The notes under the pieces: model-generated | Database searches by the model: none | What the model saw: the letters and a program-made list of their open reading frames with translations, nothing else | Told to the model about the DNA's origin: nothing | Shown: piece after piece, positions 1-5,851 of the stretch | How the letters are laid out: each line of letters begins with the position of its first letter | How positions within the stretch are numbered: position 1 is the stretch's first letter | Made by a program: the position numbers and the translations under genes | Origin: Methanobacteriota archaeon | Lineage (GTDB): Archaea > Thermoplasmatota > Thermoplasmata > RBG-16-68-12 | Reading direction: 5' to 3' | NCBI GenBank assembly: GCA_005878415.1 | Contig: VBMM01000071.1 | Coordinates: 1-6,135, forward strand | Length of the DNA stretch: 6,135 bases

Positions 1-824
1 CGAAGACCGGGTTCCGCGCGCAGCTGGCCCGCGGCGCGCACCTCACCGGCACGAGCCTGCGGGTCCTCGCGACGAACCCGCGGCTGATGGCCCTCCCGTT
101 CCTCGCGCTCGTCTTCACGGGATTCATCTGGCTCATCGTCGTGCTGAGCCTCCTCGCCCTCGGGCTGCCGCCCGCGTCCCCATCGAGCGGCTTCCTGTAC
201 CAGGAGATGTTCATCGCGTACCTCGTGACGTACTTCCTGTCGGTGTACTTCATGGCGGCGATCATCGGCGCGGCGCACATCCGATTGCAGGGGGAGCGGC
301 CCTCCCTGATGGACGGGATCTACGCGGCGAACGCGAGCTTCTCCCAGATCCTGATGTGGTCGTTCTTCGCCGCGACCGTGGGCGTGTTCCTCCGGATCAC
401 CTCGATCCGCTCCGATGCGGGAGGCCGCCTCGTCTCGCGCCTCCTCGGATCCGGTTGGCCGATCGCGACGCTGTTCGTCCTGCCGACGATGGTCCTCGAG
501 GGGATCGGCCCCATGAAGGCGTTCCGCCGGAGCCGCGCCCTCCTCCGGGAACGGTGGAGCGGACGTCAGACGGGGGTCCTCGGGACCGGCGTCGTGTTCC
601 TCCTGCTCTTCTCCTTCGGCCTCGTGCCCCTCGTCTGGTCGATCGTCGTCGACCCGGGCAACGTGGGCTGGGCCGTGGCGGCGGTCCTCTACTGGCTCGC
701 GTTGAGCGCCCTCTGGTCGGTCGTGGACGGGATCCTGGTCGTCACCCTATACCACTACGCCACGGAGAACGAGGCGGCGTTCGGGTTCAGCTGGCAGGCG
801 TTGAACCATCCCTGGATCCGGTAG
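1..824 (+). CDS. Multi-pass membrane protein, DUF6159-like, 5' end outside the window
   Basis: The frame is open from base 3 to the TAG at 822-824, so the gene enters from the left edge. The ATG at 87 is probably internal: the 28 codons before it read as plausible protein (ending ATNPRL) that leads straight into the first hydrophobic segment. About 273 residues are visible. Six hydrophobic stretches can be seen. The first starts at the ATG at 87, the second begins FIAYLVTYFLSVYF, and the last precedes the YHYATE motif near the C-terminus. A motif of the type PTMVLEGIGPMKAFRRSRALL lies between helices 4 and 5; together with the late Tyr-Ala motif it is what I recall from DUF6159 proteins of Archaea and Bacteria. 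The function of that family is unknown. The last 12 codons overlap the end of the convergent trm1 gene. The family assignment is from memory of motif patterns; membrane localisation is the firmer claim. Confidence 0.75.
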   Translation, partial: KTGFRAQLARGAHLTGTSLRVLATNPRLMALPFLALVFTGFIWLIVVLSLLALGLPPASPSSGFLYQEMFIAYLVTYFLSVYFMAAIIGAAHIRLQGERPSLMDGIYAANASFSQILMWSFFAATVGVFLRITSIRSDAGGRLVSRLLGSGWPIATLFVLPTMVLEGIGPMKAFRRSRALLRERWSGRQTGVLGTGVVFLLLFSFGLVPLVWSIVVDPGNVGWAVAAVLYWLALSALWSVVDGILVVTLYHYATENEAAFGFSWQALNHPWIR

Positions 825-1902
825 GCATCCGATCGAGGAAGACCCGCAGGAGATCGTCGTAGGGCGCGTCCGTGCGTATGCCGCGCGGATGGAAGTGCGT
901 CCGGGCGGCCCGGTACCCCTCAGATCGAAGGCCGTCGAGGAACCTCTCGACGCGAGGAGGGGAGCCGCGCGCTTCCGCCGCGAGCTCGTCCGTCGACACG
1001 AAGTACGCCGGCAAATCCGCTTCAGCCTGGAGCGTGGCCAGGAGCCGCGCCGTCGAGGGAAGCGACCACGAGGACGCCACGAGGGAACGGACGATGGCGG
1101 GGTCGTGCATCGGTCCTGTCCAGAGCGGCCCGATCGCGTCTGCGGCCGAGGATGCCACCGGGACGAACTCTCCCGGACGCCGTCGCACCACGTGTCCGAG
1201 GGGCGGCGATTTCCGCCCTTTCCGCACGCGGAGAAATATGCGGAGAAAGTGTTCTGCGGCGAATGACAGGACCGGACGGATCGTCGACCCACGCTCCACC
1301 GCGAGCCGCGCGCAATATCCGAGGAGGATCCGGAGGCCGATCTCAGGGCCTTGGGGGCATCGGAACGGACGTGCGTCGTAGCGGCGTTCGCAGGCATCCG
1401 GATACGTCCCGGAGAGGACCGCGGTGTCCGTCGCCGTGATCCCGAGGCCGTACGCCGACTTGTCCGATCCGAACGCGGCGGCTAGGAACGGCGACGGGGG
1501 CCCGAAGGGGTCGATGTCGACGAATTCGTACGATGCGCTCGAAAGGTGGGTGGCGAGATCCCCCACGACGACAGGGGCGTCGACACGATTCCGCCGAAGG
1601 TTCTCTCGCACGAGGTCCGCAGCCATGGACGACCGATCGTTGAACGTCAGTCCGGTGACGTGCGCCTCCAAGGCCATCCGGATGCCCCAAGCGCCCGTCG
1701 CCGCGAGCCCGTCGAGGGCGGACCGGATCGGACGCGGCCAGCGAGCGAGCACGATCGCACTGATGTCGCGATTCACCGCCATCGTGGGGTTGTAGAACGG
1801 CCACGGCCCCGCCTTCCCGGGACCGCGGTGTCGCGGCACATCCGGCACGAGGATCCTCGCCGCGCCTTCCGTCACATCACGAATGGGGAACGGCCGGTTC
1901 AC
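787..1902 (-). CDS. trm1: tRNA (guanine-26-N2)-dimethyltransferase Trm1
   Basis: SAM-dependent enzyme that makes m2G and m2,2G at position 26 of tRNA; 371 residues, close to family length. Family landmarks in order: an FYNP-T-M-x-x-NRD block at 36-45; a SAM-binding motif I, LDGLAATGAWGIR, at 63-75; an ND at 88-89; the catalytic-loop motif DIDPFG at 129-134; ATDTAVLSGTYP at 157-168; the PEIGLRILLGY block at 186-196; GPLWTGP at 258-264; and the C-terminal THFHPRGIRTDAP at 335-347. The start is GTG at 1902; between it and the in-frame stop of the upstream gene there is no other ATG, GTG or TTG. No clear Shine-Dalgarno is next to it. It lies 39 bp downstream of the THEP1 gene on the same strand, so co-transcription is likely. 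Two oddities: the segment between residues 231 and 262, where many archaeal homologues have a four-cysteine zinc site, has no cysteine and looks shortened; and motif I has Trp at 72 where Arg is usual. Confidence 0.93.
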   Translation of the reverse strand: MNRPFPIRDVTEGAARILVPDVPRHRGPGKAGPWPFYNPTMAVNRDISAIVLARWPRPIRSALDGLAATGAWGIRMALEAHVTGLTFNDRSSMAADLVRENLRRNRVDAPVVVGDLATHLSSASYEFVDIDPFGPPSPFLAAAFGSDKSAYGLGITATDTAVLSGTYPDACERRYDARPFRCPQGPEIGLRILLGYCARLAVERGSTIRPVLSFAAEHFLRIFLRVRKGRKSPPLGHVVRRRPGEFVPVASSAADAIGPLWTGPMHDPAIVRSLVASSWSLPSTARLLATLQAEADLPAYFVSTDELAAEARGSPPRVERFLDGLRSEGYRAARTHFHPRGIRTDAPYDDLLRVFLDRMPTGSRDGSTPAS

Positions 1903-1920
1903 GGCGTCGCGATGCGCCGA

Positions 1921-1938
1921 CGAGGGGATATCCCTTCG
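1921..1938. repeat. Imperfect 18-bp inverted repeat in the THEP1-trm1 gap
   Basis: The sequence CGAGGGGATATCCCTTCG is a dyad with one mismatched pair (1924/1935) around a perfect 10-bp core, GGGATATCCC. It fills half of the 39-bp gap between the NTPase stop and the trm1 GTG. It could be an operator, a weak promoter element (see the entry at 1927-1932) or chance. By rough arithmetic, a dyad this good is expected about once in a window of this size, so only its position makes it notable. Confidence 0.45.
1927..1932 (-). promoter_or_regulatory. Possible TATA-like element for trm1
   Basis: On the minus strand GATATC is centred about 28 nt before the trm1 GTG. That distance would place a transcript start almost at the start codon, giving a leaderless mRNA, which is common in several archaeal groups. 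The flanks are GC-rich and the match to the archaeal TTTAWATA consensus is poor. trm1 may simply be read through from the upstream gene. Confidence 0.22.
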
Positions 1939-1941
1939 GCC

Positions 1942-2487
1942 TCAGATGACCTCGCCCTTCATGAGCTTCACGATCTTGTAGGGCAAGAGGTTCCGGTTCA
2001 CCATGGTGACCTCGAGGATCCGCACGTCATCCCGACGACGGATGTCCTGGAGGAGCGGATTGCGGGATTTCTTGTGCAGCGTGAGCAGGAGCGGCTTGTC
2101 CACGTCGAGCGCGTCCTTGACCGACTGCACGAAGTTCGGCGACTCGACCTCCATCTTTCCGACTTCGTCGATCACGATGACGTCCGCATTCGCGGTCGCG
2201 GAACGGAGCGCGTTGACGCCCACCTCCTCGAGCGCGCTGATGTCGACCCCGTACCGGCCGACCATCGTCTTCGACTGGATCTCGCGCGACGCGAACACCC
2301 GCTTCTCCTTCGTCGCCCAGTCCATCACGTAGAAGCCCTCGCGACGGTTCCGCTTGACGATTGGCTCGGTGATCATGCCGCCGACCTTGAGGCCGTCCGC
2401 CTCGAGCATCTCCATGACCTTGAGAAGGCAGTAGGTCTTGCCGGCGCCGGGGAGGCCCGTAATCCCAATCTTGAGCGCCGAGCCCAT
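1942..2487 (-). CDS. THEP1-type P-loop nucleoside-triphosphatase
   Basis: Small soluble NTPase of the THEP1 family (COG1618), related to the human cancer-related NTPase NTPCR. Members hydrolyse NTPs slowly and their cellular role is unsettled; some propose a link to RNA or nucleotide metabolism. The sequence shows a Walker A motif, GLPGAGKT, eight residues after LKIG; a GGMITEP segment; REGFYVMD; VGRYGVD; a Walker B with the family signature DVIVIDEVGKME; and NRNLLP near the C-terminus. The length of 181 residues is normal. Two starts are possible: GTG at 2493 and ATG at 2487, two codons later. I prefer the ATG because GGTGG, complementary to the archaeal anti-Shine-Dalgarno CACC, lies just before it. 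A TATA-like patch sits 40 nt upstream. The gene is the first of a pair with trm1, whose frame is the same, so only the TGA at 1942-1944 separates the two readings. Confidence 0.92.
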   Translation of the reverse strand: MGSALKIGITGLPGAGKTYCLLKVMEMLEADGLKVGGMITEPIVKRNRREGFYVMDWATKEKRVFASREIQSKTMVGRYGVDISALEEVGVNALRSATANADVIVIDEVGKMEVESPNFVQSVKDALDVDKPLLLTLHKKSRNPLLQDIRRRDDVRILEVTMVNRNLLPYKIVKLMKGEVI

Positions 2488-2523
2488 TGCCACCCACGCG
2501 GCGCACCGGAAAGGGCCCTCGCG

Positions 2524-2533
2524 CTATAAAACA
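2524..2533 (-). promoter_or_regulatory. TATA-box candidate for the THEP1-trm1 unit
   Basis: On the minus strand GTTTTATAGC is a good match to an archaeal TATA box. It is the centre of an AT-rich patch (about 2521-2560) in otherwise very GC-rich DNA. A start about 26 nt downstream would fall near 2501 and leave a leader of roughly 14 nt before the ATG at 2487. The same bases read CTATAAAAC on the plus strand and could also serve the divergent zinc-ribbon gene. A second AT patch, GCATATCC at 2538-2545, is better placed for that gene. Confidence 0.5.
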
Positions 2534-2596
2534 CTCAGCATATCCTTCAGAATCGCGACTCGACCCCGGCGAAGAGCCGTCCCAGATCGGCGCGCC

Positions 2597-3031
2597 ATGG
2601 GCGCAAACGTGATAAGCGCCGGGGCCCGTTCGCAGCGCGAGGCCTCCGTGAGGACCGCGGTCATCGTCGTCGGGCTCGTCGTGATGCTCGTGGGGATTGC
2701 GGGTGCGGCCTACGGCTTCCTGACCGCCAGCAGCGTCGAGACCTCCTACACGCTCTTCTGTCCGAGCGGCCAGATGCCTCCGGAGTTCTGCGCCGCGTTG
2801 CTCGCGACCGCGGCCTCGTATCGAACGCTCGCGTACATTATGTCCGGCGTCTTCGTGCTCGGCCTCGGGCTAGCGTTGGCGGGCGCGTTCCTCTACGAAC
2901 CCGCCCCGATGCCGGTCATGGCGCCGCCGGGGATCGGTCCCCCGAACCCGTGGCGCACGTGCGCGCAATGCGGCTCCGCCGTCCCGTCGGCCGATCGCTT
3001 CTGCATGCGATGCGGCGCCCCGCAATGGTAG
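2597..3031 (+). CDS. Small membrane protein with C-terminal zinc ribbon
   Basis: 144 residues if it starts at the ATG at 2597. Two hydrophobic helices, about residues 20-43 and 78-100, flank a loop containing Cys55 and Cys65, which could form a disulfide if the loop is outside the cell. A Pro-rich linker, about 101-119, leads to a zinc ribbon with the pattern C122-X2-C125-X10-C136-X2-C139, ending four residues before the stop. Membrane proteins with a terminal zinc ribbon of this kind are frequent in Archaea and mostly have no known function; I do not recognise a named family. The start is uncertain. A GTG at 2648 (127 residues) begins directly before the first helix and has GAGG six bases upstream, so it may be the true start; a GTG at 2609 is also in frame. 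The gene is divergent from THEP1 and ends 6 bp from the convergent permease gene. Confidence 0.8.
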   Translation: MGANVISAGARSQREASVRTAVIVVGLVVMLVGIAGAAYGFLTASSVETSYTLFCPSGQMPPEFCAALLATAASYRTLAYIMSGVFVLGLGLALAGAFLYEPAPMPVMAPPGIGPPNPWRTCAQCGSAVPSADRFCMRCGAPQW

Positions 3032-3037
3032 TCACGG

Positions 3038-5371
3038 CTAGGTCGGTTCGGGCGGGGTCGCCGCCGGAGTCGGCACGACGTCCCCGATCGGGACCGATTC
3101 CTCCTTCCGACGTACCTTGCGCACCATGAGCGTGGGCGTCTCTGTGCGTCGGGCGATCTGGTCCTGCATCGGCCCGAACGCAAACTGGGTGAGCCGCCAT
3201 TCGGACGACGCGCCGACGGCGAGCAGGTCGTAGCCCTTCGCCTCCTCGATGACCACGTCGACGATGTTGCGGACCTTCACGAACTTCTCCTCGGACGGGA
3301 CGTCGTGGGTGTGGCACATCTCCATGAGCCTCGCGCTGTAGATGCGTTCCTTCTCCAGTTCCCGGTCCGTCTGCACCGCGCTCAGGATCGTGATTTTCGC
3401 GTGGTGCTTCTTCGCCAACAGGATGGCGTATCCCGTCGCGTACGACACGTGCCACTCCGGCGCGTTCAGCACGAGGATCCGGTCGATCTTCGCCTTGAGG
3501 TTCGCGCTCTTGAACACGACGACGTCGCACGGCGCCTCTTGCACGAACCGGTCGACGTTCGACCCGAGAATGCGGCCTTTCCGCCAGCCGCCGCGCCAGC
3601 CCAGAATCAGCAGGTCCGTCTCGTCCTCTTGGATGTTCTCGAGGATCGCGTCGAACACCTTGTGGCTCACCTCGACCCGCGCGGTGGCGTACGCGCCGAG
3701 TTCTTCTGCGCGCCGCCGCAGCTTGCCGAGGTTGTACCGAACCTCGCTCACGTAGAACCGGTCGATCGCGTCGATCGGAAGGGCGGGCGGCACCTCGATC
3801 ACGTGCAGCAGGGTCAGCTCCGCGTCTTCGACCTGCGCGACGAGCGCGCCGAACTCCACCACTTCCATGCGGTCGAAGTCCTCGATGGGCAGGAGGATCC
3901 GGTAGCGCGGGCGGCGGATTGGGAGGATCGACTCGACGACCTTCGTCACGCCGATCACGATCTCCTTCTTCCCGTGCAGGTAGTGCACGGTGAGTCCGAT
4001 GCCAATCCAGCCCAAGGCGACCAGCCACGCCACGGGCTCGATCGTCCAAAGACTGAGGGCGATGATGAACTTGGAGGCGATGCCCAGCATCGGGATGATC
4101 GGGAAGAGTGGCATGAGGTAGTACCGCTTCACGTCGGGCATCGTGCGACGCAGGACGATCGCGGCCCAGTTCACCATCAGGAACAGGAGGAGGAACATGA
4201 TGTCCGCGCTCGCCGCCACGGTGTTGATGTCGAATGTCAGCGTGAGGAGGACGATGATGAGACCGGAGACCGCAATCGACACGTGCGGCGTCCGCTTGCG
4301 CGCGTGGAGCCTGCCCAGGGCCCGCGGCAGACCCCCGTCGCGACCCATCGCGAAGGCCACCCGGCTCGAGGAGAAAATCAGGGAGTTCAGCGCCGCCACC
4401 GCTCCGAGCGCTACCCCGAAAACGATAATCTGAACCCCGAAGGGCATCACCTGCCCGGCGATCTCCGCAATCGCGTTGTTATTCCCCGTCACTCCTCCCG
4501 CACCGGATTGCAAGAGCAGGCAGGACGGTCCGGGCCCGCCGGAGCAGTTGCCCGACGTCCCGATGGCGACGAATGCGACGAGGATGAAAATCAGGGTCGA
4601 GAGCCCGATCACGAGGAAGTGGGCCCTCGGGATGTTCTTCTCCGGATTTCGCGCTTCTTCCCCCGTCTGGGCGATGATCTCGTAGCCTTCGAAGACGATG
4701 AACGTGAAGCCCATCGCGCCGAGGAGGGAGAGGAACTGCGCCGCGGCGGTGTTTCCCTTGAAGAACCCTTGGAAGCTCGTCGCGGGCACGCCGGTCTGGC
4801 CAAGGTGCAGGAGGCCCGCCACGATGAACGAGACGACGACCGCGACGAGCGCAATCGTGACGGCCGTCTCGGACCGACCCGTGAGCTTCGTACCCCGATA
4901 GTTGAGCCCGATGAAGACGCCCGCGGCCAGGACGGCAAAGAGCTTCGTCAGGGCCCCTTCATCAAGACCGGCGAGGACGAGCGTCGGCACGTTCATGATG
5001 GTCTTCAACGCGACGACGATTCCGAGGCCGAACCCGAAAATGTAGAACGACGCGACGATGCAGTGGCCGAACCACGACATCCAGCCGCCGAGGAACCCCC
5101 AGGGATCCCGCATCGAACGTCGAATCCAGAGGTATCCGCCGCCCGTCTCGGGGAACGCGGACCCGAGTTCCATGTACGCCATGGCGGTAAACATCGTCAC
5201 GACGAAGTTCAGGCCGAACGCGAGGATCAGGGAGGGCCCCGTGATCGCATACCCTGGCCCGACGAGCAGGAAGATCGTGGTCCCGATCGTCGGCCCGAGG
5301 CCGATCATCGTGATCTCGAGGAGGCCGAGGTCCCGGCGGAACTTGACCTCGACCTCCCGACCGTGGGCCAC
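3038..5371 (-). CDS. APC-family amino-acid permease fused to two universal stress protein domains
   Basis: Probable secondary transporter for amino acids or related cationic solutes in the cytoplasmic membrane (COG0531 type); 777 residues. Residues about 17-465 form the transporter with twelve predicted helices. Typical APC features are the glycine-rich TM1 (IGLGPTIGTTIF, 23-34), the TM6 region FEGYEIIAQTGEEARNPEKN at 227-246, and NSLIFSSSRVAFAMGRDGGLP near TM8 (329-349). Residues about 488-622 are a first USP domain with the ATP-binding pattern G591-X2-G594-X8-G603-S604. Residues about 628-752 are a second USP domain in which that pattern is degenerate. A Pro/Glu-rich tail follows. APC-USP fusions are known in Archaea and Bacteria; the USP part is thought to regulate transport through nucleotide binding. 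The start is GTG at 5371, giving VEVKFRRDLG just before TM1. It lies 27 bp after mptD, so an operon is likely. The substrate cannot be read from sequence. Confidence 0.93.
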   Translation of the reverse strand: MAHGREVEVKFRRDLGLLEITMIGLGPTIGTTIFLLVGPGYAITGPSLILAFGLNFVVTMFTAMAYMELGSAFPETGGGYLWIRRSMRDPWGFLGGWMSWFGHCIVASFYIFGFGLGIVVALKTIMNVPTLVLAGLDEGALTKLFAVLAAGVFIGLNYRGTKLTGRSETAVTIALVAVVVSFIVAGLLHLGQTGVPATSFQGFFKGNTAAAQFLSLLGAMGFTFIVFEGYEIIAQTGEEARNPEKNIPRAHFLVIGLSTLIFILVAFVAIGTSGNCSGGPGPSCLLLQSGAGGVTGNNNAIAEIAGQVMPFGVQIIVFGVALGAVAALNSLIFSSSRVAFAMGRDGGLPRALGRLHARKRTPHVSIAVSGLIIVLLTLTFDINTVAASADIMFLLLFLMVNWAAIVLRRTMPDVKRYYLMPLFPIIPMLGIASKFIIALSLWTIEPVAWLVALGWIGIGLTVHYLHGKKEIVIGVTKVVESILPIRRPRYRILLPIEDFDRMEVVEFGALVAQVEDAELTLLHVIEVPPALPIDAIDRFYVSEVRYNLGKLRRRAEELGAYATARVEVSHKVFDAILENIQEDETDLLILGWRGGWRKGRILGSNVDRFVQEAPCDVVVFKSANLKAKIDRILVLNAPEWHVSYATGYAILLAKKHHAKITILSAVQTDRELEKERIYSARLMEMCHTHDVPSEEKFVKVRNIVDVVIEEAKGYDLLAVGASSEWRLTQFAFGPMQDQIARRTETPTLMVRKVRRKEESVPIGDVVPTPAATPPEPT

Positions 5372-5395
5372 GGTCCCGCGCAGACGGAGGGTTGC

Positions 5396-5401
5396 TTATT
5401 A
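5396..5401 (-). promoter_or_regulatory. Possible TATA-like element for the permease gene
   Basis: On the minus strand TAATAA, which includes the TAA stop of mptD, is centred about 28 nt before the permease GTG. It is one of few AT-only hexamers in this region, and the start codon has no convincing Shine-Dalgarno. This fits an internal promoter giving a leaderless transcript, but a stop codon in an AT patch explains it as well. Confidence 0.25.
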
Positions 5402-5782
5402 GGACTTCTCCGGCTCGCCGATGTCCTTCAAATACATGAGCGGGTAGTCGAATTCCGGCACGTAGCGCAGCGCGCCGATCGCCGTTGCCCCGCCGACGCG
5501 CACCGCGACCTCGACGTCGAGCATGTCCTCCGTGAGTACGCCGTAGCGGTACGGCCCGCGGATCGTCAGCCGCTCCCGATCGATCCGCACGCGGACCCGT
5601 TCGACGAGCGGCTGAATCCGGGTGGCGGCCTCGATCGCGCGTTCGAGCGATTCGACGCTCGATGGGGTGAGCGGCGTCCCGACGTACTGGTGGGCGATCG
5701 CGCCGAGCTTGATGCCCGCCTCGAACGCGGCTCGGTCTCGATCGGTGCCGGCGAAGTACGCGCGGGTCGGATCCGGGTCCAT
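5399..5782 (-). CDS. mptD: Archaeal dihydroneopterin aldolase (MptD family, COG2098/DUF381)
   Basis: Predicted to cleave 7,8-dihydroneopterin to 6-hydroxymethyl-7,8-dihydropterin and glycolaldehyde, the step that feeds tetrahydromethanopterin or folate synthesis in Archaea. The 127 residues match the family's size and motif order: a start MDPDPTRAYF, then TDRDRAAFEAGIKLGAIAHQ (14-32), VGTPLTP (34-40), RIQPLVERVRVRIDRE (55-70), EDMLDVEVAVR (85-95) and FDYPLMY (111-117). E21, Q57 and a tyrosine, perhaps Y107 or Y117, correspond to the kinds of residue reported as important in the Methanocaldococcus enzyme; I give these from memory. The start is ATG at 5782 with GGAGAG directly upstream. The open frame runs further back, but that would overlap the divergent HAD gene and adds no conserved sequence. 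It is the first gene of a unit with the permease; no functional link between the two is obvious. Confidence 0.88.
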   Translation of the reverse strand: MDPDPTRAYFAGTDRDRAAFEAGIKLGAIAHQYVGTPLTPSSVESLERAIEAATRIQPLVERVRVRIDRERLTIRGPYRYGVLTEDMLDVEVAVRVGGATAIGALRYVPEFDYPLMYLKDIGEPEKS

Positions 5783-5785
5783 GGT

Positions 5786-5791
5786 CTCTCC
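5786..5791 (-). promoter_or_regulatory. Ribosome binding site that fixes the mptD start
   Basis: GGAGAG on the minus strand, with its GGAG core five bases before the ATG at 5782. It is the best Shine-Dalgarno match among the starts in this window and supports the short form of the protein over the longer open frame. Confidence 0.7.
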
Positions 5792-5813
5792 GCCGTCCGG
5801 ATGTCGGGACGCC

Positions 5814-5820
5814 GGATAAG
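5814..5820 (-). promoter_or_regulatory. Weak TATA-like element for mptD in the divergent gap
   Basis: The 69-bp gap between mptD and the HAD gene must hold both promoters. On the minus strand CTTATCC lies about 36 nt before the mptD ATG, which would give a leader of about 10 nt carrying the GGAGAG. For the plus-strand gene the only AT-rich patch is CTTTACG near 5834-5840, which suits the ATG at 5867 better than the one at 5852. Both matches are poor. Confidence 0.28.
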
Positions 5821-5851
5821 CGCGACGGCAAGGCTTTACGGGACAAGGCCA

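Noticed and set aside
87..824. ATG at 87 as the real start of the left-edge membrane protein
   Set aside because: The frame stays open to the window edge and the preceding codons read as plausible protein, so this Met is most likely internal.
1546..2529. Plus-strand open frame of 327 codons antisense to THEP1 and trm1
   Set aside because: Its translation is full of Arg, His, Asp and Leu with no motif, and it mirrors two well-supported genes. Long antisense frames are expected in GC-rich DNA.
2438..2596. Longer start for the zinc-ribbon gene
   Set aside because: The extra 53 residues are antisense to the THEP1 P-loop region and cross its promoter; they look non-coding.
2916..4049. Minus-strand open frame of 377 codons overlapping the permease and the zinc-ribbon gene
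   Set aside because: Very Arg- and Gly-rich with no recognisable motif; the other frame carries clear USP domains over the same bases.
5797..5817. Direct repeat CCGGAT (5797-5802, 5812-5817) and TCCGG/CCGGA inverted pair in the mptD-HAD gap
   Set aside because: Too short and GC-biased to distinguish from chance in DNA of this composition.
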